Assembly (NCBI RefSeq): GCF_002920535.1
Contig: NZ_PQSS01000023.1
Coordinates: forward strand, 1-64,000
DNA from: Streptomyces sp. Ru71
GTDB taxonomy: Bacteria > Actinomycetota > Actinomycetes > Streptomycetales > Streptomycetaceae
Direction: 5' to 3'
Length of the DNA: 64,000 nucleotides
Below, in pieces: positions 12,342 through 20,342 of the stretch. The translations under genes were made by a program, and so were the position numbers. The notes beneath the pieces are model-generated. The model saw nothing but the letters and a program-made list of their open reading frames with translations, was not told the DNA's origin and searched no databases. The first letter of the stretch is position 1. Each line of letters starts with the position of its first letter.

Positions 12342-12444
12342 GGCCCGCGCGTTTGGTTCCGGGGTGCGGCGCTCCGTAGAATTCCGCGTTCGAAAGCGGG
12401 CGCGGTCGGAGCGCCGCGGGACCAGACCAGGGATCGGCAGCGCG

Positions 12445-13938
12445 ATGACGGTGACAGAGGACGGCTCGGCGACCACGGACGAGGTGGCGTACGGGCCCGG
12501 CATCGACCCCGAGCGCCTGGCCGTGTGCCTGAGCGTGCTGGAGGAACTCGACCGGCTCGACGTCGACCACCCCGACGCGATCAAGGTGCGGCGGGCCACC
12601 TCGCACATCTACCGCACGGTCAAGCAGCGCCGCCGCCAGGAGCGCCGCGCCGCCAAGACCGCCCACGACCGCGCGGTCACCGAGGCCACCGCGACCGGCT
12701 CCGCCGAGCGCATCGACGACGAGACCGAGGGCATCCTGCCCTCCTCCAAGGTCGAGCCCGGCCGGATCGCGGGCATACTGCAGCGCCCCCGCTCCTGCTA
12801 CACCTGCAAGAAGCGCTACGTCGAGGTCGACTACTTCTACCACCAGCTGTGCCAGGAGTGCGCCGAGCTGAACCGCGCCAAGCGCGACGCCCGCGCCGAC
12901 CTCTCCGGCAGGCGTGCCCTGCTCACCGGCGGCCGCGCCAAGATCGGCATGTACATCGCGCTGCGGCTGCTGCGCGACGGCGCCCACACGACGATCACCA
13001 CCCGCTTCCCGAAGGACGCCATCCGCCGCTTCAAGGCGATGGAGGACTCGGCGGACTGGCTGCACCGCCTGGAGGTCGTCGGTATCGACCTGCGCGACCC
13101 CGCGCAGGCGGTGGCCCTGGCCGAGCAGGTCACCGAGGCCGGTCCGCTCGACATCCTGATCAACAACGCGACGCAGACCGTCCGCCGTCTGCCCTCCGCC
13201 TACGCGGCCCTGGTCGAGGGCGAGAGCGCCCCGCTGCCCGCCGGTGAACTGCCCGCCCACCATGTGATCGGCGCGTTCAACTCCGGCGCGGTCGACGGCA
13301 TCGCCGCGCTGCCGGTCGGCACCAGCGGCCTGGACGCGCAGAAGGTCGCCGACCTCGCGCTGGTCGCCGGCAACGCCAGCATCGCCCGGCACATCGAGGG
13401 CACCGCCATCGACGCCGGCGGTCTCGTGCCGGACGTCGTGGAGAGCAACACCTGGGTGCAGACCATCGACCAGATCTCGCCGGTCGAGCTGCTGGAGACC
13501 CAGCTGTGCAACTACACGTCGCCGTTCATCCTGATCAGCGCGCTGCGCCCGGCGATGGCGGACGCCGCGAAGAAGGCCGCCAGCGGTCGCGCGTACGTCG
13601 TCAACGTCTCGGCGATGGAAGGCGTGTTCAACCGCGGCTACAAGGGCGCCGGGCACCCGAACACCAACGCGGCGAAGGCGGCCATGAACATGGTCACGCG
13701 GACCAGCGCCCAGGAGATGTTCGACACCGACGGCATCCTCATGACGTCCGTGGACACGGGCTGGATCACCGACGAGCGGCCGCACTACGACAAGCTGCGG
13801 CTGGCCGAGGCCGGTTTCCACGCCCCGCTCGACCTGGTCGACGGCGCCGCCCGCGTCTACGACCCGATCGTGCGCGGCGAGGCCGGCGAGGACCTGTACG
13901 GCGTCTTCCTGAAGGACTACGCCCCCGGCAAGTGGTGA
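12445..13938 (+). CDS. zinc-ribbon fused short-chain dehydrogenase/reductase-like protein
   Basis: Two-part protein. Residues 1-150 form a charged, mostly helical region ending in a four-cysteine zinc ribbon ('CYTCKKRYVEV' then 'QLCQECAEL', CxxC-x17-CxxC). Residues 155-497 are a Rossmann SDR with 'RALLTGGRAKIGMYIALRL' and 'DILINNATQTVRRLPS'. Where a classical SDR has Ser, Tyr-xxx-Lys, this one has 'VNVSAMEG' and 'HPNTNAAKAAMN': the Lys is present but the Tyr position is Thr. Substrate unknown; it may be a non-classical reductase or an NAD-binding regulatory protein. ATG 12445 gives a natural start, though its ribosome site is weak. It is well expressed-looking (strong codon bias) and appears intact. 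Confidence 0.85.
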   Translation: MTVTEDGSATTDEVAYGPGIDPERLAVCLSVLEELDRLDVDHPDAIKVRRATSHIYRTVKQRRRQERRAAKTAHDRAVTEATATGSAERIDDETEGILPSSKVEPGRIAGILQRPRSCYTCKKRYVEVDYFYHQLCQECAELNRAKRDARADLSGRRALLTGGRAKIGMYIALRLLRDGAHTTITTRFPKDAIRRFKAMEDSADWLHRLEVVGIDLRDPAQAVALAEQVTEAGPLDILINNATQTVRRLPSAYAALVEGESAPLPAGELPAHHVIGAFNSGAVDGIAALPVGTSGLDAQKVADLALVAGNASIARHIEGTAIDAGGLVPDVVESNTWVQTIDQISPVELLETQLCNYTSPFILISALRPAMADAAKKAASGRAYVVNVSAMEGVFNRGYKGAGHPNTNAAKAAMNMVTRTSAQEMFDTDGILMTSVDTGWITDERPHYDKLRLAEAGFHAPLDLVDGAARVYDPIVRGEAGEDLYGVFLKDYAPGKW

Positions 13939-13972
13939 GGGCCCGCCCCCCGGCGCCGTAGACCTTACGGGC

Positions 13973-14452
13973 CTACCGGTCGGCCCGGTCCGCCCGGTCC
14001 GCCCGGTCGGCGGCGGTGGGGCGGGAGTTGCGCGCGGCGAGCAGTTCCAGCACCGTGCGCCAGTCCTCCAGCACCCCGCCGTCGAGGGCGTCGGTGCGCG
14101 CCTCCTCGTCCGCCAGGCGCAGGGCGACCAGCGCGTCGTCCGCCGTCGCGCTCTCGCGTGGGGCCGCGCGCACGAGCCGGTGGACCCGTTCCCCGAGCAG
14201 TGAGCGCACCGCGCCGGCCGCGCGTTCGGCGCCCTGGGCGGCGTCCCCGGGACGCAGCAGCCGCCCCACCGCGAGCACCAGCCCGGCCACCTGGAGCTCC
14301 TTGTCGGCGGGGTGGCGGCGGCGCAGCAGCGCGGCGGTGCGCAGGGCGTGGTCGTGCAGATCGGCCGGGGCGGCGGCGCGGGACGGCAGGTCCCGCACGC
14401 CCCGGCAGGCGTACAGCAGATCCATCAGCTCCTCGACGCCGCGCAGTTCCAT
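13973..14452 (-). CDS. degenerate HD-domain (PhnZ-like) protein
   Basis: Small soluble protein whose pattern matches HD-domain oxygenases and phosphohydrolases of the phosphonate-degradation (PhnZ-like) group. 'DLHDHALRTAALLRRRHPAD' matches their first helices, 'LQVAGLVLAVGRLL' sits where they carry 'LLHDIGHLL', and 'GAVRSLLGERVHRLVRA' matches the helix before their 'HVAAKRYL'. Here the metal-binding His-Asp pair is Ala-Val and the later His is missing, so metal catalysis is unlikely; a binding or regulatory role is my inference. The C-terminus is an ADR tripeptide repeat coded by a nine-base tandem repeat. It converges with the SDR gene, 34 bases apart. Confidence 0.6.
   Translation of the reverse strand: MELRGVEELMDLLYACRGVRDLPSRAAAPADLHDHALRTAALLRRRHPADKELQVAGLVLAVGRLLRPGDAAQGAERAAGAVRSLLGERVHRLVRAAPRESATADDALVALRLADEEARTDALDGGVLEDWRTVLELLAARNSRPTAADRADRADRADR
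13976..14011. repeat. four 9-bp tandem repeats at the 3' end of the HD-like gene
   Basis: CCGGTCSGC-type units repeat four times and code Ala-Asp-Arg copies at the C-terminus on the minus strand. The unit length keeps frame, so copy number may vary between strains. Confidence 0.85.
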
Positions 14453-14912
14453 GCGTCAGTCCTCCCGCGAGTCAGCCGGTGCCGGCACGACAGCAGATCA
14501 CGGCCGGCTTGTCGCACCACCAACGGCACTTGAACAGCGGACCGAAGTCGAAGACCCGCGCGGGAACATAGGCCGATCGAGTGATGGACAAAAGGCGCCA
14601 AACCGGGCAAAGGGTTCAATTCCCTAGTGGGGACATGTGCGTGACTTGCCATGGTTACCCCAAATTTTCAGCCCCATCGAGCGGGGCCCCGCTCATTTGG
14701 TTAATCTGTAGCCGACGGACAGCAGAACGGGGTCCCACCCACACCCACCGTCCGTCACGGGACAAGCCGGTCCACCACGGCCTGAACCACTGTGAATTGC
14801 CGACGCCACCGCGTCCGAACGCCTTGAGACAGACCCGAGCGGGCGTCGAGGAACAGGCCGCAGCATGGGCCGATACGACGTCCCCGGGTGACCGACACAT
14901 AAGGAGTGCGCG
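14453..14912. other. 460-bp intergenic region with a perfect 16-bp palindrome
   Basis: No convincing gene is seen. The middle (about 14580-14710) is distinctly AT-richer than its surroundings and contains the perfect dyad GAGCGGGGCCCCGCTC at 14679-14694, flanked by AT-rich bases. An isolated tRNA T-arm-like GGGTTCAATTCCC at 14612 has no matching tRNA body. The promoter of the short downstream gene probably lies in this spacer. Confidence 0.5.
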
Positions 14913-15086
14913 GTGACACCAGAGAAGACGAATCGCGAGCAGCGCCCCAAGGAACGCACGGAGCGCGCCGGCCGCCGGCCCGGAGAGATCGGCAGCCTCG
15001 ACGTGTGGGCGCGGTCCGCCCCCATCCGCCTCGCCGGATACGAGGAAGACCTGGCCGAGCCGCACATCCTGCCCAGCGTGGACTGA
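14913..15086 (+). CDS. 57-residue hypothetical small protein
   Basis: Short gene starting at GTG with a perfect AAGGAG seven bases upstream. The product is highly charged and basic at the N-terminus ('NREQRPKERTERAGRRPGE'), then becomes acidic and ordered-looking ('SLDVWARSAPIRLAGYEEDL'), ending in 'AEPHILPSVD'. It has no signal peptide, membrane segment or cysteine. I do not recognise the family. The leader-plus-core look could fit a ribosomally made peptide precursor, but no modification enzyme is nearby; the GNAT gene 56 bases downstream is the only possible partner. A small regulatory protein is equally possible. Confidence 0.65.
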   Translation: MTPEKTNREQRPKERTERAGRRPGEIGSLDVWARSAPIRLAGYEEDLAEPHILPSVD

Positions 15087-15142
15087 GTCCCGGGCAGGAG
15101 CATCGCGATCGCCGACCGCATGGGCGTGCCAGACTCACGCCC

Positions 15143-15625
15143 ATGCTGATCAGACAAGCCGCGGCCGAGGACTGGCCGCAGATCTGGCCGTTCTGGCACC
15201 GCATCGTCGCCGCCGCCGAGACCTACGCCTGGGACCCGGACACCACCGAGGAAGCGGCCCGCGCCCTGTGGATGAGCCCGGCCAAGCGCGTCTACGTCGC
15301 CGAGGACGAGACCGGAACCGTCGTCGGCTCCGCCTACCTGACGCCCAACTACGGCGGCCCGGCCGCCGGCATCGCCAACGCCGGTTTCATGGTCGACCCC
15401 GAGCGTGGCGGCCGCGGCATCGGCCGCGCCCTCGCCGAACACATCCTGATCGAGGCCAAGGCCCAGGGCTACCGCGGCATGGTCTTCAACTCCGTGGTGG
15501 AGACCAACCCGGCCGTGGCCCTGTGGATCTCCCTCGGCTTCACGATCGTCGGCACGATCCCGGACGCCTTCGCCCACCCCCGGCACGGCCTGGTGGGCCT
15601 GCACGTCATGCACAAGCGGCTCTGA
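15143..15625 (+). CDS. GNAT family N-acetyltransferase
   Basis: Cytosolic acetyl-CoA-dependent acetyltransferase of the GNAT fold. 'VDPERGGRGIGRALAEHILI' is the acetyl-CoA pyrophosphate loop (motif A, RGxGIG-type), preceded by the 'GTVVGSAYLTPNYGG' strand and followed by 'NPAVALWISLGFTIVGTIPD' (motif B). At 160 residues it has the usual single-domain size. The closest general group is phosphinothricin-like or amino-acid-like acetyltransferases, but the substrate cannot be assigned. ATG 15143 fits the fold start but has little ribosome-site similarity, so coupling to the 57-codon gene 56 bases upstream is possible. Confidence 0.88.
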   Translation: MLIRQAAAEDWPQIWPFWHRIVAAAETYAWDPDTTEEAARALWMSPAKRVYVAEDETGTVVGSAYLTPNYGGPAAGIANAGFMVDPERGGRGIGRALAEHILIEAKAQGYRGMVFNSVVETNPAVALWISLGFTIVGTIPDAFAHPRHGLVGLHVMHKRL

Positions 15626-15665
15626 ACGCACCAGCGGCTCCGAGCCTGGCCGTGGACAGCCTCGC

Positions 15666-16970
15666 TCACCCCGGTTCCCCCCGCCACGCACCGTCCCGGG
15701 CCGCCCAGCGGACCGCGGGGGGCACCGCGAGACCCGCCACGGCGAACAGGGCGCCCAGCAGGGCCCAGCCGAGGGCGCCGTGACCGATCGCGGTGACCGT
15801 GACCAGGGCCGGGCCCGCCATCATGCCCGCGGACATGCCGGCCCCGAAGACGCCCTGGTAGACGCCGTGGGCGCGGGCGTCGGCGAGTTCGTAGCCGAGG
15901 GTCCAGCCGCCGGCCGCGGAGAGCACCTCGGCGAAGACCTGCACCACCGCACCGGCGGTCAGCGCCAGCACCGCCCACAGGGGGGACAGACCCGCGGAGA
16001 GGGCGTACACCGCGCAGGCGGCGGCCAGCAGCAGGCCCGAGAAGGCCATCGCCCGCACCGCGGCCGGTACCTGTGAGGCGCGGCGGGCCGCCCGCACCTG
16101 CAGCAGCGCCACCAGGACGCAGTTGACGATCATCAGCAGGGCCGCGGTCCAGCGGGGTGCCTCGGTCCGTTCCACGATCCACAGCGGCAGCCCCACCTCG
16201 GACAGCGAGAACTGCACGACCAGCACCGCGTTCAGCACGGTGACCGCCAGGAACGGCAGATCGCGCACCGCGCGCCAGCGGTCGGCGGCCGGGGCGCCGG
16301 CGTCCAGGCCCTGCCGCTCGACGGCGTGCGGCGCCAGCGGCAGCCGGGGCACCAGCAGGGCCGGCCCCGCGAACGACAGCGCGTCGAGCAGGATCACCGT
16401 CACATAGGCGGACCGGGTGTCCAGTTGCAGCGCGACCGCGCCCAGCGCGCCGCCCAGGCCCATGCCGACGTTCGTCACCATCCGCAGATAGGCCCGCGCC
16501 TCCACGCGCGTCGCGGCCGGCAGCACGTCGGCGTACAGCGCCCCCTGCACCCCGCGGCTCGCCATCTGCAGTCCCGTCGCGACGATCACCGTGACGAGGA
16601 ACGCGGCGTAGGAGTGCACCAGTGTGTAGGCGGCCGTCGCCAGGCCCGTGCCGCCCCACAGCAACGCGCCCACCCGCCGCGCGCCCCAGCGGTCCGCGGC
16701 CCGGCCTGCCGGCACCCCGGCCACCACGCCGACCAGTCCCGCGACCGTCATGCCCACGCCGACCGCGGTCGCGTCCAGACCGACGATGCGGGTGAAGTAC
16801 AGGACGCCGAGGGGGAAGTACAGTCCGTTGCCGAGGGAGTTGACGGCGGTCAGCACGGTGGCCAGGCGCAGCGCCGGGTCGGCCGGCAGCAGCCCGCCGG
16901 CCCGGGTGGCGCGGGCGGGCGCGGGGGCGTCGTCCTGGCCCGGGGCCGGTGAGACGGGTGTCGTGGTCAT
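15666..16970 (-). CDS. major facilitator superfamily efflux transporter
   Basis: Twelve-helix MFS permease of the multidrug-efflux type in the cytoplasmic membrane. The cytoplasmic loop between helices 2 and 3 has the MFS signature form 'GVPAGRAADRWGARRVGALL', and long hydrophobic stretches continue to the C-terminus. The N-terminal 35 residues are polar and probably cytosolic. It is divergent from an ArsR-type regulator gene only 57 bases away, with a palindrome in the gap, so repression by that regulator with release by the transported compound is a natural inference. Substrate unknown. Confidence 0.9.
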   Translation of the reverse strand: MTTTPVSPAPGQDDAPAPARATRAGGLLPADPALRLATVLTAVNSLGNGLYFPLGVLYFTRIVGLDATAVGVGMTVAGLVGVVAGVPAGRAADRWGARRVGALLWGGTGLATAAYTLVHSYAAFLVTVIVATGLQMASRGVQGALYADVLPAATRVEARAYLRMVTNVGMGLGGALGAVALQLDTRSAYVTVILLDALSFAGPALLVPRLPLAPHAVERQGLDAGAPAADRWRAVRDLPFLAVTVLNAVLVVQFSLSEVGLPLWIVERTEAPRWTAALLMIVNCVLVALLQVRAARRASQVPAAVRAMAFSGLLLAAACAVYALSAGLSPLWAVLALTAGAVVQVFAEVLSAAGGWTLGYELADARAHGVYQGVFGAGMSAGMMAGPALVTVTAIGHGALGWALLGALFAVAGLAVPPAVRWAARDGAWRGEPG

Positions 16971-17011
16971 GCGGATCAGGCAACCCGGTCGGCGGGCCGG
17001 TCCGGCATTGA

Positions 17012-17028
17012 TTTAGCGTGGCGCTCAA
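17012..17028. promoter_or_regulatory. ArsR-type dyad operator in MFS/ArsR divergent promoter
   Basis: TTTAGCGTGGCGCTCAA has arms TT-x-AGCG and CGCT-x-AA around a 3-base centre, with one mismatched pair. It ends on the first base of the regulator start codon, so binding would block that gene and, 42 bases away, possibly the MFS gene. Confidence 0.5.
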
Positions 17029-18014
17029 TGATCGAGTTCCGTTTCGGCGTCGGCGACCTCGCCACCACCTCCTTCGCCTACTCCGCGCTCCAGGAGACGG
17101 TGTTCTCGCTGCGCTGTCTGCACGACCCGGCCCGCTATCCGCACCACCGGCCGTGGCTGCGCCGCATCCGGCCGCACCTGGCCGGCCTCGACCACGAGGT
17201 GCTGACCGCCCTGTCCGCGCCGTGGCTGTGGGTGCCGGACTTCCTCACCCCGCGCCCCCGTCGGGCCCGTCCCGTCTTCGCCGACGAACTCGACACGCTC
17301 CGCCGCACCCCGCCGGACGTCGTCGCCGACGGCTTCCGCGCCACCTACCGCACCGAGGACGCGCTGCCGCCCGTCATAGCGCGGGGACTGGCCGACCCGC
17401 CGGCCCTGCTGGCCCGGCTCACGGACGCCCTCGACGCCTACTGGCACACCTGCCTGCGCGACGACTGGTGGCCGCGTGTGCAGGCCATCCTGGAGGGCGA
17501 TCTCGCCCACCGGGGGCGGATGCTCGCCGAGCAGGGCGCCGCCGCGATGCTGGCCGGGCTGGACGACCGGCTCACCTGGAGCGAGGGCCGACTGCTGCTG
17601 TCCACCCGGGACTTCACGGTCGCGGCACCGTGGAGCGACGCGGTGGGCATCGCCGGGCGCGGCATGGTCCTGCTGCCCACGCTGTTCGCCCGGGGCGCCC
17701 AGCCCCTGATCGATCCGTCCCGCCCGCCCGTGCTGGTCTATCCCGCCCGCGGCCGGGCCACCCTGTCCGAGGAGCCCCCGCCGGTCACCCGCGACGCGCT
17801 CGTCCGCCTCCTCGGCCGCCCCCGCGCCCGCCTGCTGCTCCTGCTCGCCGAACCGGCCTCCACCACGGAACTGGCCCACCGCCTGGACGTCACCCCGGGC
17901 GCGGTCAGCCAGCACCTCGCGGTCCTCTACGACGCGGGCCTGCTCTCCCGCACCCGCACCGGCCGCATCGTCCGCTACGCCCGCACCGAACTGGGCGACG
18001 ACCTGTGCCGTTAG
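17028..18014 (+). CDS. ArsR-family transcriptional regulator with N-terminal DUF5937-like domain
   Basis: DNA-binding regulator of 328 residues. The C-terminal 75 residues are a winged helix-turn-helix ('AEPASTTELAHRLDVTPGAV' then 'SQHLAVLYDAGLLSRTRTGR'). The first 240 residues ('IEFRFGVGDLATTSFAYSAL') match the N-terminal domain common in Streptomyces regulators of this size and presumably bind the effector. No obvious metal-binding cysteines are present, so a small organic ligand is more likely than a metal. The gene lacks a ribosome site and an AT-rich dyad abuts the ATG, consistent with leaderless translation. It is divergent from the MFS exporter. Confidence 0.85.
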   Translation: MIEFRFGVGDLATTSFAYSALQETVFSLRCLHDPARYPHHRPWLRRIRPHLAGLDHEVLTALSAPWLWVPDFLTPRPRRARPVFADELDTLRRTPPDVVADGFRATYRTEDALPPVIARGLADPPALLARLTDALDAYWHTCLRDDWWPRVQAILEGDLAHRGRMLAEQGAAAMLAGLDDRLTWSEGRLLLSTRDFTVAAPWSDAVGIAGRGMVLLPTLFARGAQPLIDPSRPPVLVYPARGRATLSEEPPPVTRDALVRLLGRPRARLLLLLAEPASTTELAHRLDVTPGAVSQHLAVLYDAGLLSRTRTGRIVRYARTELGDDLCR

Positions 18015-18457
18015 AGGGTGTCTGCAAAGTCCCGCCTGCCCTGCGGGCGAACGAGGCGACTTTGCGGACCGCCCTGGGCCCGCGACGCGCCGAGCGCCGT
18101 GCCCGTGCGGTAGAGCTCCACCAGCAGGGGCCGCAGCGCGCGTCCGGCCGCGGTGAGGGTGTAGCGGGTGCGGACCGGGAAGCCGGGCAGCCGCTGTCGC
18201 TCCACCAGGCCGCGCTCGCGCAGGGTGTCCAGCCGCTCGGTGAGCACCTTGGGGCTGATCCGCGGGAGCCGGGCGCGCAGCTCGCCGAAGGAGTGCGGGC
18301 CGTGCATCAGCTCGCGCAGGACGAGCGTGGTCCAGCGGCCCGCCACCGCCGCCAGGGCGACCTCGACCGGGCAGCCGGGCTCGGGCCGGTCCGTGCGGCC
18401 CGCCGCGGACGGCACCAACTCCGGGTCCCACACGTGGGTTTCCGTTTGGTGAGCCAC
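18011..18457 (-). CDS. HxlR-family transcriptional regulator
   Basis: Winged-helix regulator of the HxlR/MarR-like type: 'CPVEVALAAVAGRWTTLVLR' followed by 'HGPHSFGELRARLPRISPKV' and 'LTERLDTLRERGLVERQRLP' is the classic pattern. The N-terminal cysteine before the first helix, often redox- or aldehyde-sensitive in this family, is present. The start is uncertain: GTG 18457 is used here; GTG 18433 would leave more room for a promoter. The last 20 residues are coded within a large inverted repeat (18016-18074) and are unlikely to be conserved. It is divergent from an NTF2-like gene, its probable target. Confidence 0.85.
   Translation of the reverse strand: MAHQTETHVWDPELVPSAAGRTDRPEPGCPVEVALAAVAGRWTTLVLRELMHGPHSFGELRARLPRISPKVLTERLDTLRERGLVERQRLPGFPVRTRYTLTAAGRALRPLLVELYRTGTALGASRAQGGPQSRLVRPQGRRDFADTL
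18016..18074. terminator. large hairpin between converging ArsR and HxlR genes
   Basis: GGGTGTCTGCAAAGTC (18016-18031) and GACTTTGCGGACCGCCC (18058-18074) form a nearly perfect inverted repeat with an inner GC-rich stem. It spans the 3' end of the HxlR coding region and begins two bases after the ArsR stop. It could act as a bidirectional terminator or be the remnant of a small mobile element. Confidence 0.6.
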
Positions 18458-18481
18458 GCCGCCACCGGCTTGGCTGCCGTC

Positions 18482-18901
18482 ATGAGCCTTCCCGTGAACC
18501 CCGCGCGCGATCATGCCCCCACTGTCACCCTCACCTCCGACGCCGCGCAACACCCCCGGGTGTTCGCCGCCGCGTTCAACTCCGGCGACCCGCGGGCGCT
18601 GGCCGCCGTCTACGAGACGGGCGCGGTGTTCGCGCCCCGCCCCGGCACGGCCGTGACCGGGGCGGACCTGCGAGCCGCCAACGCCGCCTTCCAGTCCCTC
18701 GGCGTGCCGATCACGGTCCGCACCCGGCACGCCTACGTCGCGGGCGACCTCGCGCTGCTGGTCGTCGACTGGGTCCTCGACGGCCCGGGCGCGGACGGCC
18801 GCCCCGTCCACCTGGAGGGCACCGCCACGGACGTGGCCCGCCGGGGCGGCGACGGCCTGTGGCGCTACGTCATCGACAACCCGTTCGGCACCGCGCGGTG
18901 A
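18482..18901 (+). CDS. NTF2-like / SnoaL-like small protein
   Basis: A 139-residue protein with the cone-shaped NTF2-like fold: 'VFAAAFNSGDPRALAAVYET' (first helices), 'GAVFAPRPGTAVTGADLRAA', then alternating strands to 'GDGLWRYVIDNPFG'. Members of this superfamily are small ketosteroid-isomerase-like enzymes or ligand-binding proteins; the function here is unknown. The ATG lies 24 bases from the assigned start of the divergent HxlR regulator, which probably controls it. No clear ribosome site is present, so it may be leaderless. Confidence 0.82.
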   Translation: MSLPVNPARDHAPTVTLTSDAAQHPRVFAAAFNSGDPRALAAVYETGAVFAPRPGTAVTGADLRAANAAFQSLGVPITVRTRHAYVAGDLALLVVDWVLDGPGADGRPVHLEGTATDVARRGGDGLWRYVIDNPFGTAR

Positions 18902-18909
18902 GCGCTTGA

Positions 18910-20253
18910 CTAGGACAGACCCGCCGTGCGCTCCCACGGGCGCAGCCGCTCCAACTGCTCCGCGAGCTGCAGCAGTTCGGGCTCCGACCCGGGGCGCCCC
19001 ACCAGCTGCACGGCGCACGGGGCGCCGGAGGGCAGCGTGCCGAGCGGCACGGCCGCGGCCGGCAGGCCGGTGAGGTTCCACGGCGGGGTGAACGGCGAGT
19101 AGGCGGTGTTGGCGGCGATGTTGCGCAGCCAGCCCCGCTCGTGCCAGGGCCCGGCCTCGGGGGAGCGGCGGGCCAGCGCCGGGGTGAGCAGCACGTCGTA
19201 CGTCTCGAAGAACGGCTCCAGCCGCTCGCGCAGCTGCTCGCGGGCCCGTCCGGTGCGCACGGTGTTCAGGAAGCGGCGGCCGAGGGCCGCGTGGACCCGG
19301 GTGCGCCGGGTCAGCAGGCGGGCGTCCAGGCCGGCCGCGTCGACGGCGGTGCCGGCCGTCCAGTGGGCCAGCGCGGTCACGCCCAGCGACAGCGGGTACG
19401 GCGGGTCGGCCCGCCGTACCGTGTGGCCGGCCCGCGCCAGCAGCCCGGCCGCCGCGCGCGCCGCGGACCTGTAGGGCGCCGTCACCGCCACCCCGGCCAG
19501 CGGGCTGCGCAGTGAGACGGCGATTCTGCGGGTCCCGGGCGCCGGGGCGCGTAGGGCGTCGGCGCCGGCCAGGACCGACAGGGCCAGGCGGACGTCCTCG
19601 ACGGTGGTGGCGAGCGGGCCGTTCTCCGCCATGCCGAACCAGTCGCCCTCGCCGATGCCCGCCGGGACCACGCCGCTGCCCGGCTTGATGGTGACCAGGC
19701 CGCAGTTGGCGGCCGGGATGCGCAGCGAGCCCATGCCGTCGTTGCCGAGCGCGAGCGGCACGAAGCCGGCGGCGACCGCGGCGGCGCTGCCTCCGGAGGA
19801 ACCGCCCGCCGTGCGGGAGGTGTCCCACGGGTTGCGGGAGGTGCCGTGCACCCCCTCCGTCGTACCGAAGACGCACAGTTCGGGCACGTTGGTCAGGCCC
19901 ACGACCACCGCGCCCGCCGCGCGCAGCCGGGCCACGGTCACATGGTCGTCCCCGGCGGGTGTGTCCGGGGTCGCGGCGGTGCCGATCCGCGTCGACTCGC
20001 CGCGCACGGCGAGGTTGTCCTTGACCGCCACCGGCACCCCGGCGAGCGGGAGTTCACCGAGGTCGCCCCGGGCGCCGACCTCGTCGGCCTCGGCCAGCGC
20101 CGCCCGCGCGCGCACCGTGCGGAAGGCACCGATCCGCCCGTCCAGCCGCTCGATCCGGGCCAGATGTTCCGCCACCACCTCCCGGGGCGTGGCCCGCTTC
20201 TCGCGGACGGCGGCGGCTATCTCGGCGGCGGACAGACCGACCCAGGTGGTCAC
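18910..20253 (-). CDS. amidase signature family protein
   Basis: Cytosolic amide hydrolase of the amidase signature family. The Ser-cisSer-Lys triad is visible: K78 in 'GVPVAVKDN', S152 in 'TAGGSSGGSAAAVAAG' and S176 in 'GNDGMGSLRIPAANCG', with the canonical 24-residue spacing between the two serines. Length 447 is normal. Start GTG 20253 has GAGGAG upstream. The substrate cannot be told from sequence; GatA is unlikely because gatB and gatC are absent. It is convergent with the NTF2-like gene and lies downstream of, but in a different context from, the LacI regulator gene on the same strand. Confidence 0.92.
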   Translation of the reverse strand: MTTWVGLSAAEIAAAVREKRATPREVVAEHLARIERLDGRIGAFRTVRARAALAEADEVGARGDLGELPLAGVPVAVKDNLAVRGESTRIGTAATPDTPAGDDHVTVARLRAAGAVVVGLTNVPELCVFGTTEGVHGTSRNPWDTSRTAGGSSGGSAAAVAAGFVPLALGNDGMGSLRIPAANCGLVTIKPGSGVVPAGIGEGDWFGMAENGPLATTVEDVRLALSVLAGADALRAPAPGTRRIAVSLRSPLAGVAVTAPYRSAARAAAGLLARAGHTVRRADPPYPLSLGVTALAHWTAGTAVDAAGLDARLLTRRTRVHAALGRRFLNTVRTGRAREQLRERLEPFFETYDVLLTPALARRSPEAGPWHERGWLRNIAANTAYSPFTPPWNLTGLPAAAVPLGTLPSGAPCAVQLVGRPGSEPELLQLAEQLERLRPWERTAGLS

Positions 20254-20342
20254 GGGCGCTCCTCGGGGCGATTACCGGTGAGTAGTGCGATGGGAGAACT
20301 GTGCCGCGCCCACCCCCGCCGCGTCGAGAGCACGCCTGCCCC

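Noticed and set aside
14612-14624. tRNA T-arm-like GGGTTCAATTCCC
   Set aside because: No D-arm, anticodon arm or acceptor stem could be paired around it, so it is neither a tRNA nor a convincing attachment-site remnant.
14581-14916. 111-codon open frame between the HD-like gene and the 57-codon gene
   Set aside because: It lacks a ribosome site, covers the AT-rich spacer with a mixed composition unlike real genes here, and overlaps the start of the better supported small gene.
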